Shown piece by piece: positions 18,413 through 27,861 of a DNA stretch of 64,000 nucleotides. A program made the position numbers and the translations under genes. Each line of letters starts with the position of its first letter. The first letter of the stretch is position 1. A model generated the notes under the pieces. That model did not search any database. It saw only the letters and a list, made by a program, of their open reading frames with translations, and was not told the DNA's origin. The DNA is from Skermanella mucosa (GTDB lineage: Bacteria; Pseudomonadota; Alphaproteobacteria; Azospirillales; Azospirillaceae), in the NCBI RefSeq assembly GCF_016765655.2, contig NZ_CP086106.1, positions 3,647,001 through 3,711,000 of the forward strand, in the 5' to 3' direction.

Positions 18413-18952
18413 TCACGCGATGCCGTTCCAGGATCGCTCGCGCGGGGGGACCTGCCAGATATCCAGGAAGCTCCAGACCATATTGACCGTCTCGCCGTCG
18501 TCCGACAGCGGGAACAGGCTGTCCGTCAGCCGGACGACAAGCTTGCTCTGCCCGACATAGGGGCGGTCGGTCAGAAGGGGCCGGCCGGTGGTCGCGACAT
18601 ATTCATAGTCGTCCCATCCCTTGTTGCCCGGGACGAGAAACGTCAAATCGGAGAAACGGATCCCGCGGAGGTTCTTGGACGTGATCTTGTCGATCGCGGT
18701 GCCCAGCAGCCTGAAGCGGAAATCCAGCGGATCGCGCAGCACGTCGACCAGCGCGGTAGACGACAGGAGGCGCGGGATCTCGACGGGATCGATGTCGACC
18801 CGTGACGGCATGCGGCGATCGCCGCGCTTCGTCATCCAGTAGGTCCAGGCTTCCGCGACGAGCGGTGACGAGACCGCTGGAAAATCCTCGATACTGCTTC
18901 TGGCATACTCCGCCCAGACACCGATCAAACGCCACCTCAGCTTCACGCGCAT
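18413..18952 (-). CDS. PAS_5-family protein
   Basis: A 179-residue single-domain protein. The core W-T-Y-W-M-T-K-R-G, then MPSRVDIDPVEIPRLLSST, FRFRLLGTAID and the C-terminal FPLSDDGETVNMV match the PAS_5 family (PAS-like sensory domain), abundant in Rhodospirillales. The role is probably ligand or signal sensing in the cytoplasm; no output domain is attached and no kinase is adjacent. The ATG at 18952 lies just downstream of an inverted repeat (18958-19011) that could be its operator. Confidence 0.8.
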   Translation of the reverse strand: MRVKLRWRLIGVWAEYARSSIEDFPAVSSPLVAEAWTYWMTKRGDRRMPSRVDIDPVEIPRLLSSTALVDVLRDPLDFRFRLLGTAIDKITSKNLRGIRFSDLTFLVPGNKGWDDYEYVATTGRPLLTDRPYVGQSKLVVRLTDSLFPLSDDGETVNMVWSFLDIWQVPPRERSWNGIA

Positions 18953-18957
18953 TGGTT

Positions 18958-19011
18958 CAGTATTTTACCTTGAAGCATTGCAAATAAACTTACTTGAGGC
19001 ACAAAATACTG
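18958..19011. repeat. Inverted repeat upstream of the PAS_5 gene
   Basis: CAGTATTTT at 18958-18966 and AAAATACTG at 19003-19011 are perfect 9-bp inverted arms, 36 bp apart, in an AT-rich stretch directly before the PAS_5 start. They could be paired operator half-sites or a hairpin in the leader. Confidence 0.4.
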
Positions 19012-19188
19012 TCCGACCTAAACACGATGTTGACGAGTCAAAATCCTCGCATGCTCCTCAATCGGTACTATGACCGCAATCACAGCCATCGCCCCTTGCC
19101 GGTGAAATGATTCGCTCCACTGTCTCGACTCGCCACGAATTGGGAATTGGATTGTTGAGTCAGGACCGGATCAAGCGGGAGACGATAC

Positions 19189-19428
19189 ATGTGCGGTCAA
19201 ACGACTGAAACGGCAGTACTCCGGACAATAAGGACATTGACTGTCGTATTGGCGTGCTCGGCCGGCTATGCAGCCGGCGCCGTGGAGCAGGCGGCGATCG
19301 GAAGCCCTTGGCCGACGGCGGTCCGGGCCGACGCCGCCGAAGCGACGGAACCGCGCGGAACCTATATGCCGGCCACCGCCCCAATACCCCTGACCAGCCC
19401 GCCGAAACGGATCGAAAGACTTCTCTGA
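19189..19428 (+). CDS. Hypothetical small exported protein
   Basis: A 79-residue protein with a signal-peptide-like N-terminus: positive Arg residues, then LTVVLACSAGYAAGA, possibly cleaved after AGA near residue 31. The remainder is short, Ala/Pro-rich and without recognisable domain. GGGAGA stands seven bases before the ATG, which favours a real gene. It ends 20 bp from the stop of the convergent lipoprotein gene. Confidence 0.45.
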   Translation: MCGQTTETAVLRTIRTLTVVLACSAGYAAGAVEQAAIGSPWPTAVRADAAEATEPRGTYMPATAPIPLTSPPKRIERLL

Positions 19429-19448
19429 GCCGCAGACCGGCCCTCCGG

Positions 19449-20294
19449 TCAACTCAGATCGTACCATACTCCATGTTCCCGGCATATTGTGCCGACGCCG
19501 CCGCGCGAGACGGCGCCGTGAAAATATTCGCGGATGACGGTACGGCATGTGACCGCGGCGCTCCGTCCATCGTCGCCCTTCGACGTCTCGGCGGCCCCGA
19601 TCGAAACGATACCGCCGGCGCCCGTCGCCCGGTTGCTCCACGCCAGTTTCGACCCAGCCGGTTCGTCCACCAGCTTCAACAGGGCGGCGGCTTCATGGGG
19701 CCGATCCTCGTCGGGAACCAGTGCGGTCTCCGCACGCGTGGCCTCGCTCGCGGCGTAGGCGGCGTCGACCTGGGCCTGCGCTTCCTGCGCGGCCACCAGC
19801 TTGTCATGGGCCGACATGGCACCATCGGCCATAGCCGGCAGGCCGGTGACCATCATGGTGCCGCCGGTCGCCATCGCGATCATCATCCGCCGGGCGACGG
19901 CAGGGCCGTTTTCGGCGGCGATCTCGGTCAGGGCTTCATGCACGAGATCGGGCGGCCGCGGCCCCATGACGATGCCGGAGGCCAGGGTGGACAGGGGGAC
20001 GCCAACGGTGTCCAGCGACCTTTCGTCGGTCGCCATGGCTTCAGCATATTGCGCGGCAGCCTCGTCGAACAGCGCATTGATGCCCGTCCGCTCCGCCACC
20101 CGGTCGAACACGCCTGTCTTCTGGACGGTTGAATAGGCCTGATCGGTCACCTGTTCGACGGCACAGCCGGACACCAGCAGTGCACCCGCAAGCGCAGCCC
20201 CGGCCAGCGGCCGGAGCGGCGATTTGAACGGGACATATCTGATAATCGAAAACTCTCGGCCGGTACCGATCTTCACGGTCGCATCCTGTAGCAT
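19449..20294 (-). CDS. Lipoprotein with surface-antigen-like C-terminus
   Basis: A 281-residue lipoprotein. The signal peptide ends in the lipobox LLVSGC, with the lipidated Cys near residue 44. The middle is Ala-rich and helical. The last ~60 residues (WSNRATGAGGIVSIG, then a C-R-T pair, then a G-T-I-C-R-E-H-G-V-W ending) resemble the C-terminal domain of 17-kDa/RT0821-type outer-membrane surface proteins, which place two Cys in the same pattern. An envelope-associated role is likely. The first ~20 residues before the signal hydrophobic core may not be translated. Confidence 0.7.
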   Translation of the reverse strand: MLQDATVKIGTGREFSIIRYVPFKSPLRPLAGAALAGALLVSGCAVEQVTDQAYSTVQKTGVFDRVAERTGINALFDEAAAQYAEAMATDERSLDTVGVPLSTLASGIVMGPRPPDLVHEALTEIAAENGPAVARRMMIAMATGGTMMVTGLPAMADGAMSAHDKLVAAQEAQAQVDAAYAASEATRAETALVPDEDRPHEAAALLKLVDEPAGSKLAWSNRATGAGGIVSIGAAETSKGDDGRSAAVTCRTVIREYFHGAVSRGGVGTICREHGVWYDLS

Positions 20295-20351
20295 TCACCT
20301 GTCGGAAGGGCCGTGATGTGTCTCACATAACTGGTTAACGGATGGTTCCGC

Positions 20352-21305
20352 TTACCCTCCACCCGCCTTGTCTAAGCGATCGATCGACGCGCGATCAAGT
20401 GTCAGCCGGGCGGCCGCGGCCAAGTCACTCAATTGTTCCAGGCTGGTCGCGCTGACGATCGGGGCCGTCAGGCCGGGACGGGCGATCAGCCAAGCCAGCG
20501 CCACCTGGGAAGGATTGGCGTCGAGCTTAGCCGCGACCTCGTCCAGTGCCGCCAGGATCGCCCGGCCCCGGTCGTTCAGGTACTTCCCGACGACGCCCTC
20601 GCCCCGCGGGCTCTTGCCGGCATCCTCGGGCGAGCGGTACTTGCCCGACAGGAAGCCGCTGGCCAGCGAATAATAGGAGATCACGCCGAGCTGGTTCTCG
20701 CGGCAGATGCCCTCCAGCTCGGTCTCGTATCCGGAGCGATCGAACAGATTGTATTCCGGCTGAAGGGTTTCATAGCGGGCGAGCCCCGGCTTGCCGCCGA
20801 CCTCAAGCGCCTCGCGCAGCCGCGCCGGGCTGAGGTTGGAGGCGCCGACCGCCCTCACCTTGCCCTGGTCGATCAGTTGCTGGTAGGCGGCCAGGGTATC
20901 CTCGAAAGGCGTCTCCGGATCGTCCCAGTGGGATTGGTACAGGTCGATATGGTCGGTCCGCAGCCGGCGCAGGGAATCCTCGACGGCGGTCCGGATATAG
21001 GCCGGCGCCAGCCCCTTCCTCCCCGGTCCCATTTCCGAACCGACCTTGGTCGCGATCACCAGCCTGTCGCGGTCGGTGCGGCCCTTGAGCCAGTTCCCGA
21101 TGATGGTCTCGGACTCTCCGCCCTGGTTGCCCGGAACCCAGGTCGAATAGGAATCGGCGGTGTCGATGAAGTTGAAGCCCTGCTCGACGAAAGCGTCGAG
21201 CAGCCGGTGGGAGGTCGCCTCGTCGATCGTCCAGCCGAACACGTTGCCGCCGAAGCAGAGCGGAACGACGGTCAGGCCGGACCGGCCAAGCTGCCGCTTT
21301 TCCAT
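20352..21305 (-). CDS. Aldo/keto reductase
   Basis: A 317-residue NADPH-dependent oxidoreductase that reduces aldehydes or ketones, TIM-barrel fold. The catalytic tetrad is visible: Asp and Tyr in DTADSYSTW, Lys in IATKVG and His in YQSHWDD. The C-terminal part carries the usual cofactor-binding segment. Length is normal for the YajO/Tas-like branch. The natural substrate cannot be told from sequence. No operon partner is evident. Confidence 0.93.
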   Translation of the reverse strand: MEKRQLGRSGLTVVPLCFGGNVFGWTIDEATSHRLLDAFVEQGFNFIDTADSYSTWVPGNQGGESETIIGNWLKGRTDRDRLVIATKVGSEMGPGRKGLAPAYIRTAVEDSLRRLRTDHIDLYQSHWDDPETPFEDTLAAYQQLIDQGKVRAVGASNLSPARLREALEVGGKPGLARYETLQPEYNLFDRSGYETELEGICRENQLGVISYYSLASGFLSGKYRSPEDAGKSPRGEGVVGKYLNDRGRAILAALDEVAAKLDANPSQVALAWLIARPGLTAPIVSATSLEQLSDLAAAARLTLDRASIDRLDKAGGG

Positions 21306-21442
21306 GTCGTCAATCCCCGGTACCGGTGAAGGGAGCGCGGGACGCGCGCGGCAGCCCCGAAGACCTCCGCGCGCGCTCCGCCATCATATCCAGCGAACAC
21401 CAGGCCGGGAGAGACGTTCCGTTGCCGGAACATCCGGTCGGA

Positions 21443-22897
21443 TCAGGCGTCGGCCGCCGAGAAGATGGATTTCTTGATGATCGCATGGACGCCCCAGTTG
21501 CCGTCCACCACCTGGGTTATGCCGAAATCGACGCCGAGCGACATCAGCGAGATCGCCTCGTCCTCCGTCAGTCCCTTCGCGTTCATCAGGAACTGACGCA
21601 TCTTGCGGAAGGCGTCCCGCATGGCGAGGTCCACCGACGACTTCTCGTAGATCACCGACTGGGCATTGGACCCCAGCTGCTCCAGGTAGTTCGGATAGCT
21701 GAACCCATGCATGACCCAGTCCTCCGCCGTTTCCAGCATGGGATAGTCCAGGCCTTCCAGGGCGGTGCCGGCGAGGTCGGCGGCCTTGTGCAGGATGAAC
21801 TGGAACGTTCCGGTGAAGGAACATTCGATCGCCGTACCGCACAGTTCCGAATCGCCCTGGGAGGCGTGCGGGTCCCCGGCGGAGAACAGGGCGCCCGGCA
21901 CCGCGACCGGGTAGTACATGGTGGCACCCTTGCCGAGCCGCCAATTGTCCATGTTGCCGCCGAAATAGCCGGGCGGCACGGAGTCCACCATCTCGACCTC
22001 CTTCGGGGCGACCGCGAGCACGCCGAAATGCGGCCGCACCGGAATGCGGATGCCCTTCAGCACGTCGAAGTTCTTCTCGATGGTGGAATGGTCGACCGGA
22101 ACGCCGGGATAGTCGATCTTGGCATGGACGACGCCGAACGGATCGGTCTGCGGCGTCCAGCGGAAATTATAGACGGCCTTGGCCCAGTTCCGCTCGCCGC
22201 GCGCGTCGATCTCGTAGATCGTCACGACCTCGCGCTCCTTGGGTTCGGTCAGCAGGTCCTTGTAGTGATAGCCCCACCATGCCGCGGCATTGACGCCGAA
22301 AGCACGGCCGGCGAACTCCGGGTTCGCGCTGGGCCGCGGCTTCATGTCCACGATGCGGACCTCCAGCACGTCGCCGGGCTCGGCGCCGCGGATCGCCACC
22401 GGGCCGGTGCAGATATGGACGCCGAACCCTTCGCCGGCACCGCGTCCGTGGATCGACGCATCCATCGGACCGGCGCCCCGCCGATCGATGTTCTTCTTCT
22501 CCCGGGTCCAATGGAAGACGCTTTCGGCGCCCGGATCGCCCGTCACCATGCGCTCGGCATCGTCGTTGGCATGGTGGGTCAGGGTCTCGATCGTGACGTA
22601 GTCGCCGGGCGAGATCTCGACGCGCGGCTTCAGGCTCTTGCTGAAATAACCCCAGTGGACCGTATCGGCCGTGGCCGGCAGGTAGTGGTGGCTGATACGC
22701 CCCGGCTGCTGGGCCTGCGCCGCCGCGGCCATCGCGGGCGTGACGAGGGACAGGCCGCCGGCTCCTAAGACGCCGGCACCGCCCGCGGCGGCGAAGGCGC
22801 TCTTCAGGAAAGTCCGGCGCTCATGGTCCATGGTCTTCAGGAAGTCCCGGCGATGCTCCTCGAAGTTGGGGCAGTTGCGGTCGTCACCTTGGCACAT
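21443..22897 (-). CDS. Tat-exported acetamidase/formamidase-family protein
   Basis: A 484-residue member of the FmdA/AmdA family, zinc-dependent amidases that release ammonia from formamide or acetamide. The core shows FSAGDPHASQGDSELCGTAI and YFGGNMDN, typical of the family. The N-terminus is unusual because it has two twin-arginine motifs in series, RRDFLK and RRTFLK, then a hydrophobic stretch ending MAAAAQAQ, so export by Tat is expected. The start at 22897 keeps both; a start at the internal ATG at 22831 would keep only the second. No nitrogen-regulation genes are near. Confidence 0.85.
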   Translation of the reverse strand: MCQGDDRNCPNFEEHRRDFLKTMDHERRTFLKSAFAAAGGAGVLGAGGLSLVTPAMAAAAQAQQPGRISHHYLPATADTVHWGYFSKSLKPRVEISPGDYVTIETLTHHANDDAERMVTGDPGAESVFHWTREKKNIDRRGAGPMDASIHGRGAGEGFGVHICTGPVAIRGAEPGDVLEVRIVDMKPRPSANPEFAGRAFGVNAAAWWGYHYKDLLTEPKEREVVTIYEIDARGERNWAKAVYNFRWTPQTDPFGVVHAKIDYPGVPVDHSTIEKNFDVLKGIRIPVRPHFGVLAVAPKEVEMVDSVPPGYFGGNMDNWRLGKGATMYYPVAVPGALFSAGDPHASQGDSELCGTAIECSFTGTFQFILHKAADLAGTALEGLDYPMLETAEDWVMHGFSYPNYLEQLGSNAQSVIYEKSSVDLAMRDAFRKMRQFLMNAKGLTEDEAISLMSLGVDFGITQVVDGNWGVHAIIKKSIFSAADA

Positions 22898-23126
22898 TTT
22901 CTTGTTTCTCCGCTTTGGTCCAGGCCCCCGACGCACAGGGGCCTGCGATGCGCTGGTGCGCATAATGCAGTATGCAAGTCGCGGGCCTGCGGCGGAGACG
23001 GTGCGCGCCCGTTCCCGGCATGATCGGTTCTGCCCGGCAAAGCGGCGGGGAGCCCAACATAGATGCAGCCCGTCGTCCCGCCGGGATCCCGGTTGACGTC
23101 GAAACGCGGCGTGCCAAGTAAGCCCT

Positions 23127-24164
23127 ATGCTGTCATTCCCCCGCTCCGCCCGGAAGTTCCTCGCCCCGGCGCTTCTCGCCCTCGGCCTGCTCGCGGCCGC
23201 TTCCCCTGCATCCGCACAGGCGGCCCGTTCGCTGGACCGGGCCATGCTCGACCAGGCACTCGAACAGGCCGCCGACCTGCCGACCCTCCGCTCGCTGATC
23301 GTTGCCCGCGACGGCGTCCCGATCGTGGAGCATGTCTTCGGCGGGCCGGGCCTGGACCGCCCGGTGAACGTGAAATCACTGTCCAAGACCGTGATCGCCG
23401 CGCTGACCGGGATCGCGATCGACCGCGGCGTTTTCGAGGGGGTCGACCAGCCGATCGTCGAGATCCTGGGAAATCGCGTCCCCGCCGGCGCCGACCCGCG
23501 GCTGGCACGGGTGACCGTAGACCACCTGCTGGCGATGCGCTCCGGACTGGAGCGGACATCCGGCCCCTTCTACGGCCGCTGGGTAAGCAGCCGCGACTGG
23601 GTGAGCTTTGCCCTGGCGCGCCCTTTCGTCGACGAACCCGGCGGCGGAATGCTCTATTCGACCGGCAACTCGCATATCTTGTCCGCCGCCCTGACCCGCG
23701 CGGCCGGGCGAAGCACCCTTGCGCTGGCGCGGGACTGGCTCGGCGAGCCGCTGGGGATCGAGGTACCGGCGTGGCAGCGCGATCCGCAGGGCATCTATTT
23801 CGGCGGAAACAACATGCTGCTGTCGCCCCGCGCCTTGCTCCGCCTGGGCGAGCTTTACCGGAACGCCGGCGTGGTGGACGGCCGCCGCGTCCTGTCGGAG
23901 GAGTGGATCCGCGCCTCCTGGACACCTCAGGCCCGTTCGGTCCATACCGGCGACAGCTACGGCTATGGCTGGTTCATCCGGGAGATGCGGGAGCACACCG
24001 TCTATTACGCCTGGGGCTATGGCGGGCAGATGCTTTATGTCGTGCCCGATCTCGGGATCACCGTCGTCATGACATCCGACCCGGACTCCCCCTCGGGTCG
24101 GACCGGTTATGTCCGGGACCTGCATTTCCTGATGGCCGACGGCATCATTCCGGCTGCGCGATAG
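23127..24164 (+). CDS. Exported serine hydrolase, beta-lactamase class C-like family
   Basis: A 345-residue protein with a Sec signal peptide (cleavage near ASPASAQA). The domain belongs to the beta-lactamase/DD-peptidase/esterase fold: SLSK (S-x-x-K, nucleophile Ser) lies in VKSLSKTV and the Tyr motif is LYSTGN. The third motif, normally K/H-T/S/A-G, appears as YGGQ near the C-terminus. It is closest in style to 6-aminohexanoate-dimer hydrolases and esterases of this fold, so true beta-lactam hydrolysis is unlikely. It is divergent from the amidase-like gene, with about 230 bp between starts. Confidence 0.85.
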   Translation: MLSFPRSARKFLAPALLALGLLAAASPASAQAARSLDRAMLDQALEQAADLPTLRSLIVARDGVPIVEHVFGGPGLDRPVNVKSLSKTVIAALTGIAIDRGVFEGVDQPIVEILGNRVPAGADPRLARVTVDHLLAMRSGLERTSGPFYGRWVSSRDWVSFALARPFVDEPGGGMLYSTGNSHILSAALTRAAGRSTLALARDWLGEPLGIEVPAWQRDPQGIYFGGNNMLLSPRALLRLGELYRNAGVVDGRRVLSEEWIRASWTPQARSVHTGDSYGYGWFIREMREHTVYYAWGYGGQMLYVVPDLGITVVMTSDPDSPSGRTGYVRDLHFLMADGIIPAAR

Positions 24165-24462
24165 TCCCGGCGGACCCGCCGCCCGAACGCTCGGATGTCG
24201 CCTCCCCGGCTTTTTTCGGCAAATGGCCGCTTCCGGTCCAGTTGCACTGGTCTGTCTACTCGACAATGATACATTTCGTAGCCAGGGACACGGCCGGCGG
24301 CGCCCGGCAGGGATGACCGCTCGGTCCGGCCCACAGGTCGACGGCCGATGAATCGTGCCACCTGCGAAACGATCGCAGCTTGACCGCTTCTGACGGCCGC
24401 TCTCAATGGGAGGCAGGAAGATGGCGAACAGAACCGCGACAAGCTGACCCTCGGTCCGGGAA
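24165..24462. other. Intergenic region, nothing recognised
   Basis: About 300 bp between two plus-strand genes. An ATG at 24421 opens only eight codons before a stop in the frame of the following gene. No promoter, repeat or RNA was recognised. Confidence 0.3.
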
Positions 24463-25230
24463 GTGGCGTACGGCGAAGCCTATCCCGTCGTGCGCAAGAT
24501 CGGGTTGAACGACATCAGGGACGCCCTGGGAAAGGGCGTCGAGGATTTCCTCGCGACGCCGACGCAGTTGATCTTCCTCGGCGTTATCTACCCCTTGGTC
24601 GGATTGGTCGCGGCCCGCTGGGCCTATGGCGCCGACCTGCGGCCGCTGCTGTACCCGCTGATCGCCGGATTGACGCTGATGGGTCCGGTCGCCGCGATCG
24701 GAATCTATGAACTGAGCCGACGCCGCGAACAGGGCAAATCCGCCTCCTGGCTGCATGCCTTCGACGTGCTGAAATCCCCGGCGATCGGGTCGATCATGGT
24801 GCTGGCCCTCGGACTGGCTGCGCTCTTCGTCGCTTGGCTGGCCGCCGCCTCCGCAATCTACGAGGCGACCTTGGGCACGTCGATGGCGGCGCCCGAGGAC
24901 GGCTTCCTGTACAGGGTCTTCAACACGGCGGAGGGATGGCAGATGATCTTCCTCGGCAACCTGGTGGGGTTCCTCTTCGCGGTGGTGGTGCTGGCGACCT
25001 CCGTCGTGTCCTTCCCCCTGCTGCTGGACCGGGACGTCGGACCGGTCGCCGCCGTCAAGACCTCGCTCCGGGCGGTCGCCGCCAACCCGGTACCGATGGC
25101 CGCCTGGGGCCTCGTGGTCGCGCTGTCGATCGCCGTCGGATCCCTGCCGTTCTTCGTCGGCCTGGCAGTCGTGATGCCGATCCTGGGCCATGCGACATGG
25201 CACCTGTACCGCAGGGTTGTGGAGAACTGA
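24463..25230 (+). CDS. DUF2189 integral membrane protein
   Basis: A 255-residue membrane protein of the DUF2189 family with six hydrophobic segments. The conserved N-terminal pattern [16 protein letters not shown] is present before the first membrane segment. A TGA lies in frame upstream, so translation starts at GTG 24463 or a slightly later GTG at 24490; neither has a good ribosome-binding site. The family has no assigned function and is common next to respiratory genes in alphaproteobacteria, which is not the case here. Confidence 0.85.
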   Translation: MAYGEAYPVVRKIGLNDIRDALGKGVEDFLATPTQLIFLGVIYPLVGLVAARWAYGADLRPLLYPLIAGLTLMGPVAAIGIYELSRRREQGKSASWLHAFDVLKSPAIGSIMVLALGLAALFVAWLAAASAIYEATLGTSMAAPEDGFLYRVFNTAEGWQMIFLGNLVGFLFAVVVLATSVVSFPLLLDRDVGPVAAVKTSLRAVAANPVPMAAWGLVVALSIAVGSLPFFVGLAVVMPILGHATWHLYRRVVEN

Positions 25231-25325
25231 CCCATTCACCGCGATTGGAAAAGGGCTGGGCGGAACAGCTTTCGGGGTTTCGTGTTGTTCCAGGAGACAC
25301 CTATAGATTTCAGGAACACTGCGAA

Positions 25326-26666
25326 ATGCGCACGCTTCCCACAGCCACGCTGCTTCTCACCGCGGCTGGCCTCACCCTGGCCGGTTGCGGCGAGAACGCG
25401 TCACTTCCGGTTTCGGCCGGCACGGGGCCGAACCCTGAATTGCCGGCTCCCGACGACGAGTCGCCGATCCCGACGGTCAACATCGCCCCGGCGAAAGGCT
25501 GGTCGGATGATCAGAAGCCGACCGCGGCCCAGGGCCTCGGCGTGACCGAGTTCTCCGCCGGCCTGGACCATCCCCGCTGGCTCCACGTGCTGCCCAACGG
25601 CGACGTGCTGGTGGCGGAGTCCAACGCGCCGCCCAAGGAGGGCAGCGGCGGGATCAGGGGCTGGGTCATGGGCCTGGTGATGAGCAGGGCCGGTGCCCGC
25701 GTGCCCAGCGCCGACCGCATCAGCCTGCTTCGCGACGGCGACGGCGACGGTGTGGCCGAGACCAAGACCGCTTTCCTGGAGAACCTGCATTCGCCGTTCG
25801 GCATGTATCTGGTCGGCAACGACCTGTACGTCGCCAATGCCGACGCGATCGTCCGCTTCCCGTACGAGGAAGGGCAGACCAAGATCACGGCCCCGGGTAC
25901 CAAGGTGGTCGACCTGCCGGCCGGCATCAATCACCACTGGACCAAGAACGTCATCGCCAGCCCTGACGGCAGCCTGCTTTACGCGACCGTCGGCTCCAAC
26001 AGCAATGTCGGCGAGAACGGCATGGAGATCGAGGAAGGCCGCGCCGCGATCTGGGAGATCAACCCGCAGACCGGCGAGCACCGCATCTTCGCTTCCGGCC
26101 TGCGCAATCCCAACGGCCTGGATTGGGAGCCGACGACCGGCGCCCTGTGGACCGCGGTCAACGAGCGCGACGAGATCGGCGGCGACCTGGTGCCGGACTA
26201 CATGACGTCGGTCCAGGACGGCGGCTTCTACGGCTGGCCCTACAGCTATTATGGCCAGAACGTGGATGTCCGGGTCGAGCCCCAGCGGCCCGACCTGGTC
26301 GAGAAGGCGATCGCCCCGGATTACGCGCTCGGGCCCCACACCGCTTCCCTCGGCCTCGCCTTTTCCGACGAGAACACGCTGACCGACCAGTTCTCCAACG
26401 GCGTCTTCATCGGCCAGCACGGGTCCTGGAACCGCACGCCGCGCAGCGGCTACAAGGTGATCTTCGTACCCTTCACCGAGGGCAAGCCGTCGGGCGACCC
26501 GGTGGACGTGCTGACCGGCTTCGTCGACGAGCAGGGCGACGCGCTGGGCCGGCCGGTCGACGTGGCGCCCGACGGCAAGGGCGGTTTGCTGGTGACCGAC
26601 GATGTCGGCAACCGAGTGTGGCGGGTCAGCGCCGATACGACCGTTGGTCAGGCGGCGCCGCAGTAA
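25326..26666 (+). CDS. PQQ-type sugar (sorbosone) dehydrogenase-like lipoprotein
   Basis: A 446-residue lipoprotein: signal peptide with lipobox LTLAGC, then a Pro/Asp-rich linker and a six-bladed beta-propeller. The propeller resembles L-sorbosone dehydrogenases and soluble quinoprotein glucose dehydrogenases; see [40 protein letters not shown] and [13 protein letters not shown]. The family oxidises aldoses or sorbosone with PQQ, but many members are uncharacterised. Location is probably periplasmic, membrane-anchored. No pqq biosynthesis genes are in the window. Confidence 0.88.
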   Translation: MRTLPTATLLLTAAGLTLAGCGENASLPVSAGTGPNPELPAPDDESPIPTVNIAPAKGWSDDQKPTAAQGLGVTEFSAGLDHPRWLHVLPNGDVLVAESNAPPKEGSGGIRGWVMGLVMSRAGARVPSADRISLLRDGDGDGVAETKTAFLENLHSPFGMYLVGNDLYVANADAIVRFPYEEGQTKITAPGTKVVDLPAGINHHWTKNVIASPDGSLLYATVGSNSNVGENGMEIEEGRAAIWEINPQTGEHRIFASGLRNPNGLDWEPTTGALWTAVNERDEIGGDLVPDYMTSVQDGGFYGWPYSYYGQNVDVRVEPQRPDLVEKAIAPDYALGPHTASLGLAFSDENTLTDQFSNGVFIGQHGSWNRTPRSGYKVIFVPFTEGKPSGDPVDVLTGFVDEQGDALGRPVDVAPDGKGGLLVTDDVGNRVWRVSADTTVGQAAPQ

Positions 26667-26672
26667 GCCCGT

Positions 26673-27086
26673 CTAACCGACGATCCCGGCCATGCGGGCG
26701 AGGGTCAGGCGCCAGCCGCGCAGGCTCCGGACCCGCTGGCCGATTTCCGCGGCGCTGCGCAGTTCCTGGCTTTCCAAGCGGTTGCGCAGCTTAGCCATCT
26801 GGTGCTGGTCGCGCTGGCGGGCCATGTCGTCGTCGGACAGCGCCTCGCCCCGGCTGGGCGGCGGCGCTGAAGCGTCGAAGCTACCCCCGGCGCGGCGCAA
26901 CGCCGCGGCCGGGTCGGTGCCGTCCCGCATCATCTCCGCCGCCTTCTCGATGAAGGGCCTTGCCGCTTCGGGCACGCGAACGGTGACGCTGGTCAGCCCA
27001 TCGGCGCTCTCGGCCTGAACCGGTGCCGGGATCCGGGTCGCCCGGGGTTTCTGTCGTGCCGCACCGCGGTTGCTGTTTCTCGCCAT
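26673..27086 (-). CDS. Hypothetical protein
   Basis: A 137-residue basic soluble protein with an Arg/Ala/Pro-rich N-terminus, a central segment TSVTVRVPEAARPFIEKAAE and a C-terminal helix with many Arg residues. The centre recalls small DNA-associated proteins, but I do not recognise a family. It is convergent with the sugar dehydrogenase gene (6-bp gap) and has a GGTGAA weakly placed before its ATG. Confidence 0.6.
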   Translation of the reverse strand: MARNSNRGAARQKPRATRIPAPVQAESADGLTSVTVRVPEAARPFIEKAAEMMRDGTDPAAALRRAGGSFDASAPPPSRGEALSDDDMARQRDQHQMAKLRNRLESQELRSAAEIGQRVRSLRGWRLTLARMAGIVG

Positions 27087-27144
27087 TATTCACCGAATGC
27101 TGGACATTCCGCCGAGTAGATGGCGGGAATATCAGATTAACGCG

Positions 27145-27861
27145 TCAATGGCCACCCAGATAGGCGGCGGCCACCTGCGGGTTGTCGGCGATCTCCGGCC
27201 CGGGTCCGTGGAGCGTTATGGCGCCGCTCTCAAGCACATAGGCATAGTCGGCGATCTCCAGCGCCGCCTGCGCGTTCTGCTCGACCAGGAGGATGGTCGT
27301 TCCTTCGCGCTTCAGGTCGGCGATGATCCGGAAGATCTCCTCCACGAACAGGGGGGCGAGCCCCATGCTCGGCTCATCCAGCAACAGCAGGCGGGGTGCG
27401 CCCATCAGCGCCCGGCCCATGGCAAGCATCTGCTGCTCGCCGCCCGACAGCAGGCCGGCCTGCTGGGCCAGGCGTTCGCGCAGGCGGGGAAAACGCTCCA
27501 GCACGCGGTCGCGGCGCCTGGCGTACTCCGCCGCGCCCGGCGCCTGGAGCCCGCCGAGCTGGAGATTCTCGTCCACCGTCATCTCGGCGAAGACCTGCCG
27601 TCCCTCCGGCACCTGCCGGATGCCCAGCCGGGCGATGCGGTGCGCCGCAGTGCCGGTGATGTCGGCGCCATCGAAGCGGACGGTTCCCGCCGACGGCTTC
27701 AACAGGCCGGCCAAGCCGCGCATGGTGGTGGTCTTGCCGGCCCCATTGGCGCCGATCAGGCAGACCACGCCGCCGACCGGGACAGACAGGTCGATCCCCT
27801 TGACCGCCGTGGTCCTGCCATAGCCCAGGTGAAGTCCGGATACTTCGAGAAGAGTGCTCAT
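27145..27861 (-). CDS. livF: Branched-chain amino acid ABC transporter ATP-binding protein LivF
   Basis: A 238-residue ATPase of the HAAT family that drives leucine/isoleucine/valine import with LivG. Walker A is GANGAGKTT, the signature is LSGGEQQM, Walker B is LLLLDEP and the H-loop reads LLVEQNA; the short domain ending in AAAYLGGH is typical of LivF. The ATG at 27861 overlaps the livG stop by 4 bp. It is last in the livJHMGF operon. Confidence 0.95.
   Translation of the reverse strand: MSTLLEVSGLHLGYGRTTAVKGIDLSVPVGGVVCLIGANGAGKTTTMRGLAGLLKPSAGTVRFDGADITGTAAHRIARLGIRQVPEGRQVFAEMTVDENLQLGGLQAPGAAEYARRRDRVLERFPRLRERLAQQAGLLSGGEQQMLAMGRALMGAPRLLLLDEPSMGLAPLFVEEIFRIIADLKREGTTILLVEQNAQAALEIADYAYVLESGAITLHGPGPEIADNPQVAAAYLGGH

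Noticed and set aside
19171-19641. A 156-codon minus-strand frame between the lipoprotein gene and the small exported protein gene
   Set aside because: Arg/Gly-rich antisense shadow; it runs across the stops of two better supported genes.
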